NCBI GenBank assembly: GCA_003993805.1
Contig: RSEF01000001.1
Location: 95,363,839 to 95,427,838, forward strand
Direction of reading: 5' to 3'
Source of the DNA: Himantopus leucocephalus
Lineage: Eukaryota; Chordata; Aves; Charadriiformes; Recurvirostridae
Length of the DNA stretch: 64,000 nucleotides
Shown: positions 34,301-49,245 of the stretch, in pieces
How the letters are laid out: each line of letters starts with the position of its first letter
How positions within the stretch are numbered: position 1 is the stretch's first letter
Translations under genes and position numbers: made by a program
Notes under the pieces: generated by a model
Database searches by the model: none
What the model saw: only the letters and a program-made list of their open reading frames with translations
Told to the model about the DNA's origin: nothing

Positions 34301-37300
34301 AGTAATTCCCCATGTTCATTACAGGGTTTCATGTTTGGGTGAAGGCTACGAAGGATTATGGACAACTTGAAACACTGAAGTCAGAAGTGCCTCAGGCACC
34401 AATTTTCCCTTCCAACTAATCCGTCATTCCTGCTGTGATTTCGGGGAAGTGATATAGTAACCTGTCTCCTTAGAAGAAAGGATGGCCCGCTGCTGTCTTT
34501 TATATTCTGTTGAATTATAACACTTTCCTTTTTCATCTGGCCTTTCATCACAGACTTAAGTGTTTTTCTTTCCATGTATACAACTGTGCAGGTTTCTCAT
34601 TCATTATCTACACAGGGATGGCCACACTGAGCCCATCTGCAATCCTTCCTCCCTGCTCCCATAGGACCTTCTGGGGAGCAAAGTTTTTCTAATTTGGAAC
34701 AGACTCTCAATTTGTTACCAGAACCTCACCACCAACTGCATCTGAACTCACCACAGAAAGGGATTTCATGCAAAAGTGCTGCCTTTCCCTTCATTTCCAG
34801 CCATTCACAGCAGCAGACATCACACTATCTTCGAACAGTGTACTCAGGTATGAGAGACAGTGCAGTGAAGCATGAGAGGTCAGTTCTGGTCCTTCACTTT
34901 GCATGTGGTCAAAACAAAGTGTTAAAATCTAGGTATTGGTGCAATTTCGGTATATTTGATGTGTTTTATACTGTGCAGCAGTAAGTTTTTATCCTGATTA
35001 AAATGTACAGAATATCTCATATTCTGAGACCACATTAAAGATTTTATCAGAGGTGTCTGGTAAGGTTTTAAGAGTAATTCATTAAAGATTTGATATAAAT
35101 GTGTCTTCTTTTTGTCAAGCAATTATTGAATCTCTGCTCAGGCAGGGTCATGCTGCATAGTTTTAAGAAGAAAGCAAATGCATGAGGGGTGCAACATTCT
35201 TTCATTCAGAACGTCCAAAACAAATTTAATTGTGAGGCAAAAGGATTTTCCTGTACTTGGTGGTGCAGGTATGTCAGATGGATTGTCTGATTCATGGGAG
35301 TTGTTGACAAGGTACCCTGCAGTCAGCTGGTGTCCTTTCTGCCATTAAATCTACAGTTTTGCTGTTGATGCTTTGATGCTCCTTTACATTCAGAGGAGTG
35401 TCTGCCCTGGCTCCAGTCTGAAAGTTCTCAGAGAGGATTTCTGAGCAGTGTGAGATGTAGCGACATTACAGAGTCACAATCATGAAAAATTCCATGGCAG
35501 AAAGCAGCTTCAAGAACTTCCCTCTCAGTTTGTGCCACGCTGCACTCTTGTTTCCCTCTCAGAGGATGCTGCCCCCAGTCCATCATTTAAAGCACCCATA
35601 GAAATGTATCAGGAGGATAAAAATGTGGAGGTATAAGAACACAGATGTATATGTGATACTCCAATAGTTGTTCAGAGTTGTGCATCTATTCATCAACTTA
35701 TTTAATCTACCCTATCAATGAATAGGCCTAATGAAGTTGCCATTCCTAAGTTTTATTTCTTTGTTTGAGGCACAGACATCAGTAAAAGAGCCTGGGTTTA
35801 GTTTGGAAGTGTATCTCTGCTCTTCTCAGTTTCAGTCTCTTAAGAGTAGCAATCTGGCACGGGTTTCATTTCACCTAACTCAGTTCCCTCCACATGGACT
35901 TGTTACCATCAACTCCCTTTGGAGTCTTTGCCAAGAAACAAGCACCTCTCTGGCACAGTTCATAACCTATTTTGGATGAGAGAGTTTTTTTCTGCCTTGG
36001 ACTACAAAGGGAGTCCAGACAACTGTCACAGTTGAAGAAACCTATATTCTTCACTTCTCAGCTTAAAGGATGACAGATCCCACCCCTGCAGCCTGAAGCT
36101 GAAGAACTGGTTCCTGATAGGCTGGAGGCTGCCGTGGACACCAGCGGAATACCCTCAGGCTTGGTACTTTCTGAAAGCAAGTATTTAAACAACGTGTGCA
36201 GACAGCACAGTAACTAAACATGGTGAAGAATTTTGCAGCAACAGGAACAGGCCATGGCTTTTTTTGATTCAGCATCTTCACGTACAGGACAATCCCTCCT
36301 GCTAATACTGGCACTCAGTTCTTTTGATTGAGTACAAAGACATTTTATTATCCTTGGTAGTCTTTCCCTTTGCAACTGTTGATACATAACACTGCAATAA
36401 TCTCTTCTGTTTGCTTCTCACTGTCTCATTCCCGGGTGCTTATATCATGGGTTGAACCTGTTTTCTTAAAGGCCATTTTATGTGCTTCCATTTATGTGCA
36501 TTCCTTAAGTTCTGTTGTAGAGTAAATTTGTGTGCTTTGCGCTGCTTTGGGTGCTTTTTTCATTCCTCTCTTCACTGAAAACTCTCAAATGTTTTGCGTG
36601 TTCAACAGCTTTGCTGATTACTTTGAGAGTTTATAAATTTAACTCCCATACTCTCAGTAAAGACTCACATATCTTGTCCAGAGCTGCGTGTCTGTGGCAT
36701 ATTCTTTAATGCTTTCCTGCACCTGTTAGATTCTCATGAGAAAAATGAATTTTTCATAAGATGCATTCTTCTGGTGGACACAATAGGTTTCAGTTTGTGC
36801 AATGATCCTATCAATTTCTGCACAGCTGTGAGTAAGATCTAGACGTAACTGAAGATAAATAGGACATTTGCATCATCAACAGTAAAAATAAGAATTATTT
36901 TTCAATTAAGAATATTTTCAAGCAAAAATTTCTTGGCACTCTTCAGTGCCTCTGTTCCTCTTCCAAACATATACAGCAAAAAAATCCTATTGAAAATGGT
37001 ACCAGGATTCCCAAAAACTCAAACCTCCATTGAGGATACAGTTTCATGCTGTCTGGGCTCATTAGCTGTGCTGCGTATGTTGTCCTCATCAAATATTGGG
37101 CAGGTGCACTTCACGGGAAAACAAAAGTCCCTTGTATCTGCACAGCAAATGATTTTACTTTTCAGACGGCTTTAAGGAACAAAAGCGAGACCCTGCTGTT
37201 AAAATGTATAATCCACATCTCTGGCCAAGACCACTGGCATTTCTGTGCTCCGACGGGTAAATGTGCAAGTCACCAGGCTGATGGGAGGCTGCAGAGGTTC

Positions 37301-39240
37301 TCCTCAAAGGCTCCTGACTGCCTGAGTGGATGCGAAGGACAAGGAGAGCTGGGTGAGGGAGGATGCGCATTTATTGCGCCCCGGCGTACTTTCTGCAGCA
37401 TTGCTCGCTCCCAAAGCAGTGAGTTCAGCTGCATGGGGCAGGTTTGGAGTCAGAGCCCCACAGGATGGAGGTTTCTGTTCATCTGTGGTGCAGGAACATC
37501 TGCCAAGGTTTCCCCTGCTGTTCTGCAAACGAGACTTGGTCCCAGCTGACAGACGTCCCCCTTCCCTGTCTCCCAGGAGAACGTCTCAAAGAAAGCTGGG
37601 CTGTTTGTCTCATGCAGCAGCACAGAAGCCTTTTGCCAGCTGTTTTGCTTTGCCAGCTGAGCCATTCAGGCTGTTTCTAGGAACAGGTGCCTTTTCCCAG
37701 CCCTATCTGCTGTTTCCAGCCACAGCTCACCTCAGCAGGATGATGAGCAGAGAGCTACAGACCTGCTAAGGCCCCTTCTTCTCCCCTTGAGAAGCAGGAG
37801 AGTGTGCACCCCTGACACCCTCCAGGTGTGAACCACATAGTCCCAGCCCACACATTTAACCTTTGGTGGCCTCGGTCTCACCTTCATGAAGAAATACCTC
37901 TATTCTCAAAAGAGAGGGGACTCCTTCTGTGGAAATGGTCCAATATTAATCAGCCAGTAGACGGAGATTTTCAAAACTGTTATACAGACAAGCTAACTGT
38001 GCCAATCACTCAGTTTTGCCCCTGCCTTGCCTGTTCAGGGATGTGAATAACCTCCTCTGTTCTCCTTTCTGTCACCTTCCGTTTACTCTCCCGTCTCCTT
38101 GGTCCCTTAAATTTATGCAAAGACCGTTTAAAAAAGTGTCAGAGGGCCATGAAACGATTTTCCTCATGCAGCAGATTTCAGGATCTTTAGCAATGACATC
38201 ACAGGCCATCTGGAAAGGCCGGCAGCAGCCACATATCATCCCAGAACACACACATACCCAACACCTCCTTCCTATGTGGAAAAACGCAATCAAGTCCTCC
38301 TGGCTCAATGGAGTTGTAAATGTCCTTTAAATCTGTCACTTTAATGTCCTCCTTGGAAGAGGCAGAATGAGGAGGTAGTTTTTTTCCTTACGGCTCCTTA
38401 TATTATAAACCAGAGGAATTCAAAGTACTCCATGGATTTGTTACAGGAGTTCTTTGAAAATGCTGTATTGTCTTCTGGCAGCAGCAGCAGCAATAAAGTT
38501 TTGAACTGTGTTTCCTTCTGACCTTCAGGAGAGTCAGAAGTCAACCTGGCCATGAGCAGCTGAGACAAGACAAATCCTTCATGGCAGCAGACTACCAAAG
38601 TCAGGCATTATCTGTAGGGAAGGCTTCATGCTTTCAAGGGTACATTTATTAAAGGTGTAAAAATCAGGTTTTCCATCCCAGGAAAAATCATCGTGCTTGG
38701 AGGACAGGACTACAGTGCCTGCTGCCTGTGGAATATTAGCAAATCTGTAAAAAAATTAATGCACAATATGTAGAGTGGTTAGCAATCCTCACAAGCACGT
38801 AACACCTCTCTAAAATTACGTCAGCAAAACCAGGGGTAGTCAAACACTATATTGCTCTACCCCAGTGCACCAATATTTTAAGCACCTTTCCTGACCATTG
38901 GAACTACAATGGCTTACTACGCTGAGCTAAATAGAAACCTGCTTGCAATGAGGACACCAGCACAATGGGACAAACAGCAAACATAACAAACAGAACAACC
39001 AGCAAGCACAACATGGAAATCATCAAATAAGAAAAGGTGCTGTAATGGGAAAACCAGGTATTTTCAAGTTGAAAACTTCAGACAAGCTTTTCTTTTCAGT
39101 TCAATTAATGCTTCCACAAATAAGGAAGTTGCTCTACATTCCTTTTTGTATTTTTTGCACTTCAATCTTTTTTTTTTCCACTTGATATTTATTTTTCAGT
39201 TCAGTTTTTCCTTTCTTTTTTCCTTTAATTATCTTTTCAC
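31302..39240. other. long unannotated stretch
   Basis: About 8 kb has no recognised gene or transposon. It holds a run of 15 T at about 31607-31621, three 10-base near-copies of tgtgaaaatc (33704-33734), a (gca)5 run near 38479-38493, an A/C-only patch near 38965-39010, and T-rich DNA at about 39140-39240. The longest plus-strand frames (37046-37549, 167 codons; 37326-37769, 147 codons) overlap each other in slightly more GC-rich DNA and match nothing I know. Confidence 0.5.
33704..33734 (+). repeat. 10-bp tandem repeat, 3 copies
   Basis: tgtgaaaatc (33704-33713), tgtgaaaatt (33714-33723) and, after one extra T, tgtgaaaatc (33725-33734). A short, imperfect tandem array of no evident function. 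Confidence 0.85.
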
Positions 39241-42200
39241 TCTACAGTTCATTTTAGCATAGTGGCATGCTCAACTGGCCAACCTGGCAGGCACGTAACA
39301 TTCCAGTACTGCATTTATGAAAGCAATGGATGAACTGGTTTCCCTGATCACTATTTTTTCAGTTGTTGAGGATACACTAAAAGACATAACCAGCTTTTCC
39401 ATTTTGATTTTTGTAAATTTCTCTTTTGTAAAATTTTTTGCAAACTTTTTTGCCTTCTAATTCCTCACTCCCGATATTCTCAGTTTGAGCTATAGTCAAC
39501 ATCATGGTCATCTTTGCCAAGTCTGTAGTAATCGTCATATGATTTTTCTTGGTTTTGTTCCTTGCTCAGATTTTGTTCTCTTTGTCCTGCATTTGAGTTT
39601 CATCCTTCTACTTGCAAGCCTGACAGAAGGCTTGGACCTAAAGGGCCCTGAACACAATGTCCCCACTTGAAAGACACGCCACGGCATGTGCTCTGAAGAT
39701 CTGATCCCAAGCATACATGTGGTGTTTTCTGTATATAAGTCAGTCCTTGGTTTGCTTCTGATTACTGTACTCATTTTTCTTAAAATAGTTTTGAATCTCA
39801 GTCTCTGTAACCTCCCTTCCGCATCCATTAGAATTCTCTTACTGTGTTTTTTCCTCAATTATTGCAATTTTCTCTTTTTTTGTGGTCAGTCACTCTTTCA
39901 CTTTTGTGTGGCAGGAAAAGAGGTTTTGTGCTGACAATGTTGATTAATCAGTACGGCCACATGTTGGGATATTTTTAGAGGGAAAAAAAGCCCAAGTTTT
40001 GAAACATTTTTTATGTGGAAAATGAGCAGATGAAAGCTTTGCAACCAGAATTAATATTCAGGTAACCATTCTTAAAAGCAAATAATTATTCAGTGTAAAG
40101 GACAGATGAAATTAAAATAATTCTGAATTTTTCCTCAGTACGTATAAAACTCCTTTGGTTCTGGCTGTTTTAAACTCATTCTGGTAATGCAGACTGGAAA
40201 GTGAAGGAATGTATACAGACCATGTAACTCTCTGGGAAGAGAGAACAGTGAGGCTGATATTTCCATAGCCCGATTTCTTAAGAAACCTTCTTTAGAAGGA
40301 ATTGGAAATTAGTTTTCGGGACTCAGCCAGCTTATGCAAACACAACGAAGATCCCAGAATGCAAAACCTATTTAGGCGTGTAATATCCCCATGCTAGACA
40401 GAAAGGGCAAGTAAGCAAGACTTTTAAAATTAAAATTACTTTTTAAATTAAAATCTGAATTCTCTGAACTGAGAGCTCTGACTAGAGTCTGTAAAGTTAC
40501 CATTAGCTAAAAGCATTCAGTTTGCCAAGAAGCTTGTGTTTATGTAGCCATTAAGATCCCAGAAATTTAACAAAGCCATTGAATGTGGGCAAGGGTCAGG
40601 GTGTACCAGCCAGATCTTACACTTCTGATTGCACGTTTTCCAGATGTTCTGCTCGCAGCCAGCTGGTTGGCGTAGCAAGTCCTTGTCACCTGTTGGCCAT
40701 TGTCCGCAGCGCTGTGCCACTGGGCTGCTCTACTGGACCAGTGGTCCAAAGGTGGCCAATGGTCTCAGTGCGTGGGCTTCTGCCAGCCAGCTCCTCCCTT
40801 CAGGGAGGCAGTGCTTCACGTTTGGCTATTGCAGGCAGATTACCAAAACTGTGAATCTCTTCACTTTGCCTGTGCTGCTGGGACTTCTGGCACTGCTAAA
40901 TTGGGTTGCTACATGAAGAGAAACAGCTTTGGGGAGAGACAGAGAACTACGGCTCCTCCAGGTAGACTTTTTGCACAAGAAAGGTGTATGGTCCTTTTCT
41001 TATCATACCTCTCGCCTTGTTAAATAGAAAGACACAATTAAGCGCTGTGTTTCAGCATCAAATGTGGAATGCCTGGAGAACAGCAACATCCTTTCAGTCT
41101 TGCATACAACAGCCAAGAAGGGGTTAGGATACTTCCAGCAGAGCAGGTGTGCTGGCACTCTTTTCCTACTTTTTCTGTTTCATTAATCAGTACTCAGAGA
41201 AACCTCTTTCTCCCTACAATTAGGAAATTCACACAGATCCGAGTAAAATAAGAAGTGAGAAGGGAAGCTTTTGTATGTCCATTTTTGAATCTTCATTTCA
41301 CTGATCTGCAACTTTAGAGCTTTTGATAAACCCTTTAATCTGTACCACTGAAGCTCCATCGATCTCTACCACTGAACCTAACAGTTTTGTCTGAGTGACT
41401 GTCTTCCATAGTCTACATATTGCTTCAGAGGTGTAACTACTGGGACACTGTGAAAATGCCCAAGAGAGTGCTTTCCAACGCATCCTGAAGGAATAGGTCT
41501 ACCTACCTTTCTTAGAAGAGACTGACTATAACCCCCCTGTACACATAATGTTTATCTCCAGTTCATTCAAGAAAGACTGCAATGGCACAATGATCTGGCT
41601 ACACGGCCTGCTCAACTGAACTTCACATGCAGAAGTCACATGCACAGCAAGTGTTACCTCAGGCAACAAAATTAGTCTCTATTCAACAAAGCAGATGAGA
41701 GAAGAAGGAGAGACTGGGTCCTGGAAAAGCCCCAGGGTGATCCTGGTATTTCCCAGTGGCATGAGGGAGGAGCAATACTAAACTTTGTAAGGGTGAGCTT
41801 TAGAGTTATGGGAGAAATTGGGCTGATGCAGGCTGAGGGCAGACACTTTCAGTGACATTTTCAAAAGTGCCTCAGCCTTAGCAGCTTACCTTCTGTTTTC
41901 AGGAGTACTTCCAGCCTGGCTTTCTGAGGTTTTGAGGTGCCCGCGGATAGAGAAAGGTGTTTCTTGAGAATGTCAACAACAGTTTGTGATGTTAAGCGCC
42001 TGAATTGCCCTGAACTCAAGAGGCACAGGTTACCTAACCTTTTAAAATGCGGGTAGATACCTGTTTGCATCTGAAAATCTGATCCAAGTCTCACTGAAAG
42101 TCAGCAGGACTCACAGGTCTCTGGTATATTCAGTCACTCAGATGCCTGACCCCCACTGATACAGATACCGGCAGATTTACTTTTGTAAGTGGGACCTAAT

Positions 42201-45200
42201 ACACTATGGAGTATGTACAGCACTCTTCCCTAGGTGTTAGTGGGAGTATAAGCCCCAGGAGAAGGACAAGTGAGCAGGGAAAAACATGAACTAAACTGTG
42301 CAAAAAACCCCCACCTTCTGTTATGAGGATTCAAAAACTTGTTAAAAAAAAATCTGCCTTAATATAGCACAAATCATACCATAGATTTGGAAATAAATTG
42401 GAAATAAAAAGGGGAAAAACTGATAGGAAGAACAGATACCCAGATATACCGAGCCAAACTAAAAAATGTGCTGCATGCATTAGAAACAAGAAGGCTCTAG
42501 GTATAGCGGGGAAAGATGATGGCATAAAAGCAATTTCCAGGAAGCAGAGGAGCAGCAAAGAACTTTAATGAGTTATCTGCATACTTTTATCACGGAAAAC
42601 AGTTGCAAAGGTCCTTTTATGGGAAATGAGTGTAACCATAAGAAGTGTAATCTGCAAGGTGAAAGTTTCACAGCAATTTGAAAAACTCAAGTGACTTAAA
42701 TCACTGCGAGCTGATGGCTCTGTCAAAGGGTTTAGAAGGAAAGAAAATATAAAATTACACAGATATTGATAAGGATGTGGAGTTTATGCAGAAGTATAGC
42801 AAGTGCTTCCGAAGGCTAGGAAACCTTTTGCATGTTACCTTGTTCAGCTTTTGAAAGCGGCCAGGAGCGAGCTGGGGAATTGGAGACGACTAACTTACCT
42901 CTGCGCTAAAGAAAGATAAGGACTTTCTCCCTAAGAGCAGATAGACTAGTCTGTATCACAACATGTATAGAGCAGTCCTCCTTCATTTATTTTCCTTAGG
43001 GAAGGTGATTGCAACAAGCAGGACATTTCTTTTGCAGCATTCCTCTGAGATGAGAGCATATCAGCATGACTCCACTGTGTTCTTTATTGCCATACTTCAG
43101 TGAAAATGATCCTTACATATGCCAGGATAAACCACAAATTTTTGCATCACAGATAAGAACAAACCATAATTTGATCTTAACAACAAAAATCTCTGCAAAA
43201 ATTCGGTTACACACTTTTTTACAACATTGTATACATTCAGAACACAGATTGCAGAAGACAATTCCCAACTGTCTTTTCATCTGTTTTTCTTCAGATAGAA
43301 GTTCCACAGATACTGATAGTACCACCGAACTAGTGTCTTACTAGCCTGGCCAGCATTATTCACAGCTTACTGTCTGCAGCAAGGTAACTTAGTTCACCAG
43401 ATCTGTTTCTAACCTCAGAGGGCCGTACTGGTTACACATCAGAAACTCAAAGTGGAGCAGATCTGATGCATTCAGGACATTGCAGAACCACATTGAACAA
43501 TCATGTATAGAAACAGACCGTTATTTTTAAATAGGCATAAAGCTATCCTGAACCTTAGCAACAGCCTTAACTTACAAATGCCCTACAGACTCTCCATGCT
43601 TCCTTTAGTGATGCTGCAGGCACCAGTTCATATTCACTGACATCAGGTCTACAAGCAAGCCATCAAACTCTGTTAAGTCAAACAAATAAGCAAAGATGCA
43701 GCCTCCATACTAGCATTTTCTGGCTTGATGTTTGATGTCTAATTAATGTTGTTTAATCACACAACCTAAATTGTCACTTCAGAGAGTGTTGTGGTGGCTT
43801 AAAACATCAACACAGTTATCAATGATCCATTGAGCAGGTAATTTTGAGATTATTTTTTTTCATTGCAAAGCCTACAGTTAATCATGAAAGTACATAAAGG
43901 AAATAAATATGTACCACAGCCTTTTCAAATGTTAAAAAAATATTCACTTATTAATACCAATGTACTGTAATGTAAGTGTGCTGAATAATGGGGGGAATCC
44001 AGAGGGAAGAGGATGCCTGGGCACCAAGTGCAAGAATGCTCTTGCAGAAGGTGTTGCATGTCTGAAATACAACCCTCTGAAATTTGTTAAATAGTTTTTG
44101 GGGTTTTTTTGTTAAAGAGTGAAATGACAAAAAAGTGTTTTGGTAAAACTCTCAGGATTTTACTTCACACATACGAAAATACAGATGCACATACCAAACC
44201 TTTTGTTTGTGAAGTTCCTGAGAATAACTACTAAGGGAGAGTTAGAGGTGGTCTTTATATTCTGCAACTACTACTTTCTGTCATTGTCCAGCTCTTCTTC
44301 TTGGTCCATCATTTCTGTCATCCTAGATATCTTTTGGCCCCTAAGCCTGAAGAGGCACAGACGCTTCCCTGCAAGTCTTGTATTTCTCAAATATACCCTT
44401 CTGCAAACCTTTCTTCCTGTTTGCACTATGGCAAGTGATACCTGTAGGTAGAGAAGAGAAATACGGGGTACAGCCAGCTTCTCTTTCCAGCTACCTACCA
44501 GTCACCAGGTTGACACAGCTGCCTCACACAGACCTTTCTCTTCTGAGCTCAGAGAAGGTGCCTGCAAGAGCTGTTTCATGGTTCTGGGGATAGGTGACTT
44601 GACAGTTTTTCTGTTTTAACACATAGTGGAAGCACAGAAAAAGCCTTAGCCTCAAATTTGTGATAGCAGTAACATGCTCAAGTGAATAAAATGAAGAATT
44701 TCCGCAAAATGGAGTTTAAGTGGTTTTATTCCAGCTTTGGGGGTATCTCTGAACACCCAGAACAGTAGAGCTGACCTCTATTTTCTAGTGTCTGCACACA
44801 GAAAAAAAATGAATGAGGAAAAAAAAGACATTCTTTAAAAAATCAACTCCTTTGCAACTTAATAGGACTCTGATCACCCATGTAAAATGAGTCATGTTTT
44901 ATTACACTCTTCTCTAACCCCGACCTCCTCCACTCAGACACACCTCATGGAAAGAGAGGTGGAAGCACAATTTCAAGGGCAAGAAGCAGGTAATAATATT
45001 AAATGGCCACGGTGGGACTGCAGCAATGGATTGAGCAGATTGGATTTGCCCAGTGCACCAAAATGCCCATTCAGCCCTCACCTCTTTACAGGCTGCCTTC
45101 CCAGTCCCTCTGTGCAATATTTCATGGTCAAATTCAGGTGATGACATGGACAATTTAGTGTCTGAGTTCTTTCTAACCCAGGACATGGTGTTGTAATTAC

Positions 45201-47500
45201 ACGCTCCAGTGCAGGCCTGCATTCCGAGATAACGAACAACCTTGTAAAAGAGGGGGAAAAAAATCCTTTAATAGAGTGCAGTTCCCTTCTCCCCGGACTG
45301 AGAAAGCAGAACAGCAAAGGAAATTTCACAGCATCGCTGCGTACCTGGAAGGGCCAATCAGAGTGAGCCCAAGTAACACCAGAAATTATCCTCCAAGAGC
45401 TAATGACCACTGAAGCATAATTTCTTCCTTTGTCCTAAGGGTTTTGCTGTAGGCTTAATGCAAGTGCAATTTTCATAAGCGGCTCTTTCCCAGATCCATT
45501 ACCTCTGACAATACTACTTCAGTCTCTGGTCTTGCTCGAAACACTCCTCATTGAGCATCAGAGGCTCTTTCCATAAAGCAGTTTTCATGCAAGCAAATTA
45601 TCTACCAGCACACACTCAATAAATCTGTACCAAAATCATCTGCATTTCCATGCTTTGGCCTCAAGACAGTGATAAAAGACTGCAGATTAGGAGTGCAAAG
45701 TATGGTGGGATGCAAATCACAAGAAAAAATAGCCAGCTATCAGAAGGCAGAAGAAATGGGAGAGTAGAAGATCACACAAAGTTTCTTTTAAATATAAAAC
45801 TAAAGAAGACACAGCAGGGGCAAAATGGGGCTCGTAGGTAGCAATATCATGACATAGCTGCTTGAAAACGTGCCATTTTTTTTGCCAGGATCAGCTTTAC
45901 TTTCCTTAAAAAGTTGAGAGTCATTGCCTGATCCATTTGTTGAAAAACTTATGGTTACCACCACCTTAGCTGCAGGGTCAGTGTCTTTTTGGGTCCTTCA
46001 GCTCTCAGTCCTTCATCCAAGCATGAAATATCAAAATACTTCCATTGCTATACTGGGTCCTTGAAGTTTATCATTCTGCCATTGCATTTTAACAGCCCTT
46101 GGTTATTTGCATTGTTAAATTTGAGCCCCTTCCTGCTCGGGGAATTTTTTTTCCTTATAGTCTGTTTATATATATGAATGTATTCACAGCTAACATCCCA
46201 AAAGTCAAGAGACAGTATTCATGTATTATCACAGAGAAGACCCCCCCTTTTCACTTACATTTTTTAAAGCTCTGTCATGAACAGATGTTATTTTATCTTC
46301 AGGCCAACTGGAACAACAGCTCTAAGAGATATGAACCACACCATTCATCTCAGCACGGTGTTAATTCAGGGTTGATCTATACATAGGCTGAAACTAAAAA
46401 AAGACCAGTCCTATAAATCACACCTGTAGTTCAAATGTGTACATGAATATTTTGGAGGTTCATACACATACTAACCTGATCTGGCTAAATGACTGCCAGA
46501 ACGGGGGATAGACAAACCCCTATTCCTATATTGGCTCCAGTGCCTTCTGTGCAAATCTGGCAGAGACAGTCCCTGTCCTTAACAGGAAAAGGCCACTCTG
46601 AATGTAAAAGCACAGTGTTGTCACACCAAGATTCACTAGTAAGTTCAGATTTAAACCCAAGTTGCTATTTCGGTTCTACTTTGTGTGCACATAAGCCCTC
46701 CAATGCCCGGAGATAACAGATCAAATGTCACTACAATTAACCTTTTAATTCCTGATCACAGGTCACCATAACTTATTTACTGTTTGTCACTCCATTGCCA
46801 CATATGGACAGGCATAGGAGACACAACGCTTTATATTTCTCAGTAAAGAACCAAACTTAACCGAGCCTTGGGCCCTCCTGCACTATATCAAATTCAAGGA
46901 AAGCCCAGAAACACTTTGCATATATAAACCTCTGCACAATAGGGAAGATGGGGGGGAAATAATTTTCCAGCCACTGTCCCTTCTTGCCTCCTCACCTTCA
47001 TGTCTTTTCCACACGGTTTTGGCTCTATGCAAATGGATTCACACAGGTGCACACAGAGCTGAGAAATAAGGAAGGCTGTCAGGGATCTGTTTGAGTCTCC
47101 TGGTTTCAAACAGCAACACTTAAAGTTCTTTTCCCCCTTTTGTCCCCTTAACAAGGTACATCTGCATTTTGCCATCTGCTGAGGACACATCCAAGCTGGT
47201 GTTAGGCTACCTAGCACAGGGACAAGTGGCACTCTAACTGCGGCAACATATACTTAATATCAGGTGCAAAACCCAGGCTAGGGGTTTGATGGCTTACCTA
47301 TTGCCTCTAAAGCTGCCTTGTCTAAAAGCAGACAAGCACATTAGCGGAAAGCTGGACAGTCAGGATCTGCTGCACTCAGAATAGTTGTGAGTCAGTGGAT
47401 AGACAGACACACAGGGGAACGGCTCAGCTACTGCCTCAACCTGGAGGGATTGCTCTGGTGCTCAAAAGGATGCACCTCCCTGGAGCCACCTCTCCTTCTC
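39241..47500. other. long unannotated stretch
   Basis: No gene or repeat family is recognised across about 8 kb. Open frames reach about 110 codons on both strands. A moderately GC-richer patch near 40570-40870 is open in several plus frames but has no motif or convincing splice structure. Confidence 0.5.
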
Positions 47501-47900
47501 CCTCGGCAGCCCCAGTAGACAGACGGACAAAGAACTTGGACCTCCCCTATGCTCTCTCCATAAACCTCCCTCCCTCTCTCCTCCACAGCAAATTATGGAA
47601 GAGGAAAGATGCAAAGCATTTGGAGTGCAGGGAGGAGCAAGGTAGTTGTGGGCAGAGGTTGGAGGAGGAAAAAGAGCAGAGTGAAAGTTCACCGGTGGAC
47701 CAGAAACAAGGCAACAGAACAGCTGGAGGGTAGGACTAAGAGGCAGAGACCAGGCAAATAGGAAAGGATCTCTAGGAGTTTGGGGATGCACAGCCCATAT
47801 GGAGTGAGAAGACGAAGGTGAGAAGGAAAAGAAAATTGATTTCTAGGCACAGATAGAGCAGAGAGGGAATGAAGATGGAGCAGGGCAAGAATTAAACTGG
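47501..47900. repeat. pyrimidine-to-purine strand switch, low complexity
   Basis: C/T-rich sequence at about 47545-47585 gives way to G/A-rich sequence at about 47590-47885 on the same strand. Units such as 'ggaggagcaagg', 'ggaggaggaaaaagagcaga' and 'agagagggaatgaagatgga' recur loosely. Open frames on both strands here are composition artefacts. Confidence 0.5.
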
Positions 47901-49245
47901 TGATGGCAAAATGCTGGCACCAGCAGAGATCTGGCATTGCACTAGTGGTGATTAATTACAGTGGCATTTTTTCATCACAGGTTTATTCAATTTTTAATAC
48001 TATAATATAGGTAATTTCATTATATGCACGCTCTGAGAATAAACGTAAAAAAATGCTACTCATCCACATTACTGCAAACATGGCTTTAGCATTCTGTGCA
48101 GCACCTGCTCTGTGTTTTGTGGGTGCCGAACCTCAGAAGCAGACTTGACACATAGCAGGATGTTATTTCAAGGCTAGCAGGGTAAAACTGCTAGTGATGT
48201 ATACAAAAATGTTTACAATATTTATTACGTGATCTAGCACGTTGCATAAAAACACCCAAGCTCTGTGCATAAGCAATCACTGGCGTATTTACACTGTGGC
48301 TCTGGATCCTAAATGCAAAAATGTACAATAAAGTAGTGAACTGAGACTTTCAGGCACGAGGGAACAATCAAGTACTGTGTGATGAAAGAAAATTGGAAGC
48401 CATTACATCTTCCGGATTCTGAAAGCAGATTTTTTTAGAATATTTTAGTGTTAAATGTTATTTTGAAAGGCGTCGTAAAAACTTGCTTTCAAATGAAAGA
48501 GAATAAGAAAAGGATCTTTCCCTTTAGAAATGACAAACATTCCTAGGCACTGCACTTCACTACAGAAGTTTCCAATGACAGCAAATAATACCGTGTTGGC
48601 AAGCTCTCAAGCGGCAGACTGCATTGCACATCAAAAACTGCTATCTGATGGTGATTTCACAGGAGGAACAAGCACCTCCTATGCCAAGCCATTATCTTAA
48701 GCCTATGATAACAAAACTGAAATGATTGAACATAAAATGCATGCTGAACAGCAGGGATAAAGTTAAAGAATTAAGTTGGACGATGACGTTACAATTCAAC
48801 TAGCAGATGATTGAGATAAGTGTGACTATTTTTCCATTCATTTCGATGAGCTCATTGATATAAGGTCTGTTATATAGCTACACACATGCACAGAGTAAAG
48901 GAGAGTACTATAGATATATCCATATATCTACCAGATGCTGAAAAAAAAAATACACTAATGAAGTTGCCTAAATTCAAGGGCCAGCAGAAGGTTAAGATGT
49001 GTGTACAGAGCAGGAGCGAAGTTAATGTCTGAACTGATATTGAAGTATCAAAATTTTTAAGCACCACTACAGATGCTTATGAGATATAATTGCTACAAAA
49101 GTCAAAATTGAAAAATCAGTTCAGTACTGACTTGTGGCATCACATGTTACCGTGTATAAAGAAGCATTCAGGATGAACAAGAACAAAAAGAAAGAGACAT
49201 GGTAGTGAGAACTTTAACAAAGTTGTGTTGCTTCACATGGGTTGC
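47901..49245. other. AT-rich unannotated DNA
   Basis: No gene is recognised. A near-palindrome, tagatatat facing atatatcta around two bases, occupies 48911-48930. The stretch is AT-rich and low in simple repeats, the kind of sequence where conserved non-coding elements are sometimes found, but I cannot test conservation. Confidence 0.4.

Noticed and set aside
37046..37769. Plus-strand open frames of 167 and 147 codons, the former the longest in the window
   Set aside because: They overlap each other in two frames, have no known motif or splice structure, and their length is within what 64 kb of double-stranded DNA gives by chance.
48911..48930. 20-bp AT-rich near-palindrome
   Set aside because: Made only of TA-type steps, common by chance in AT-rich DNA.
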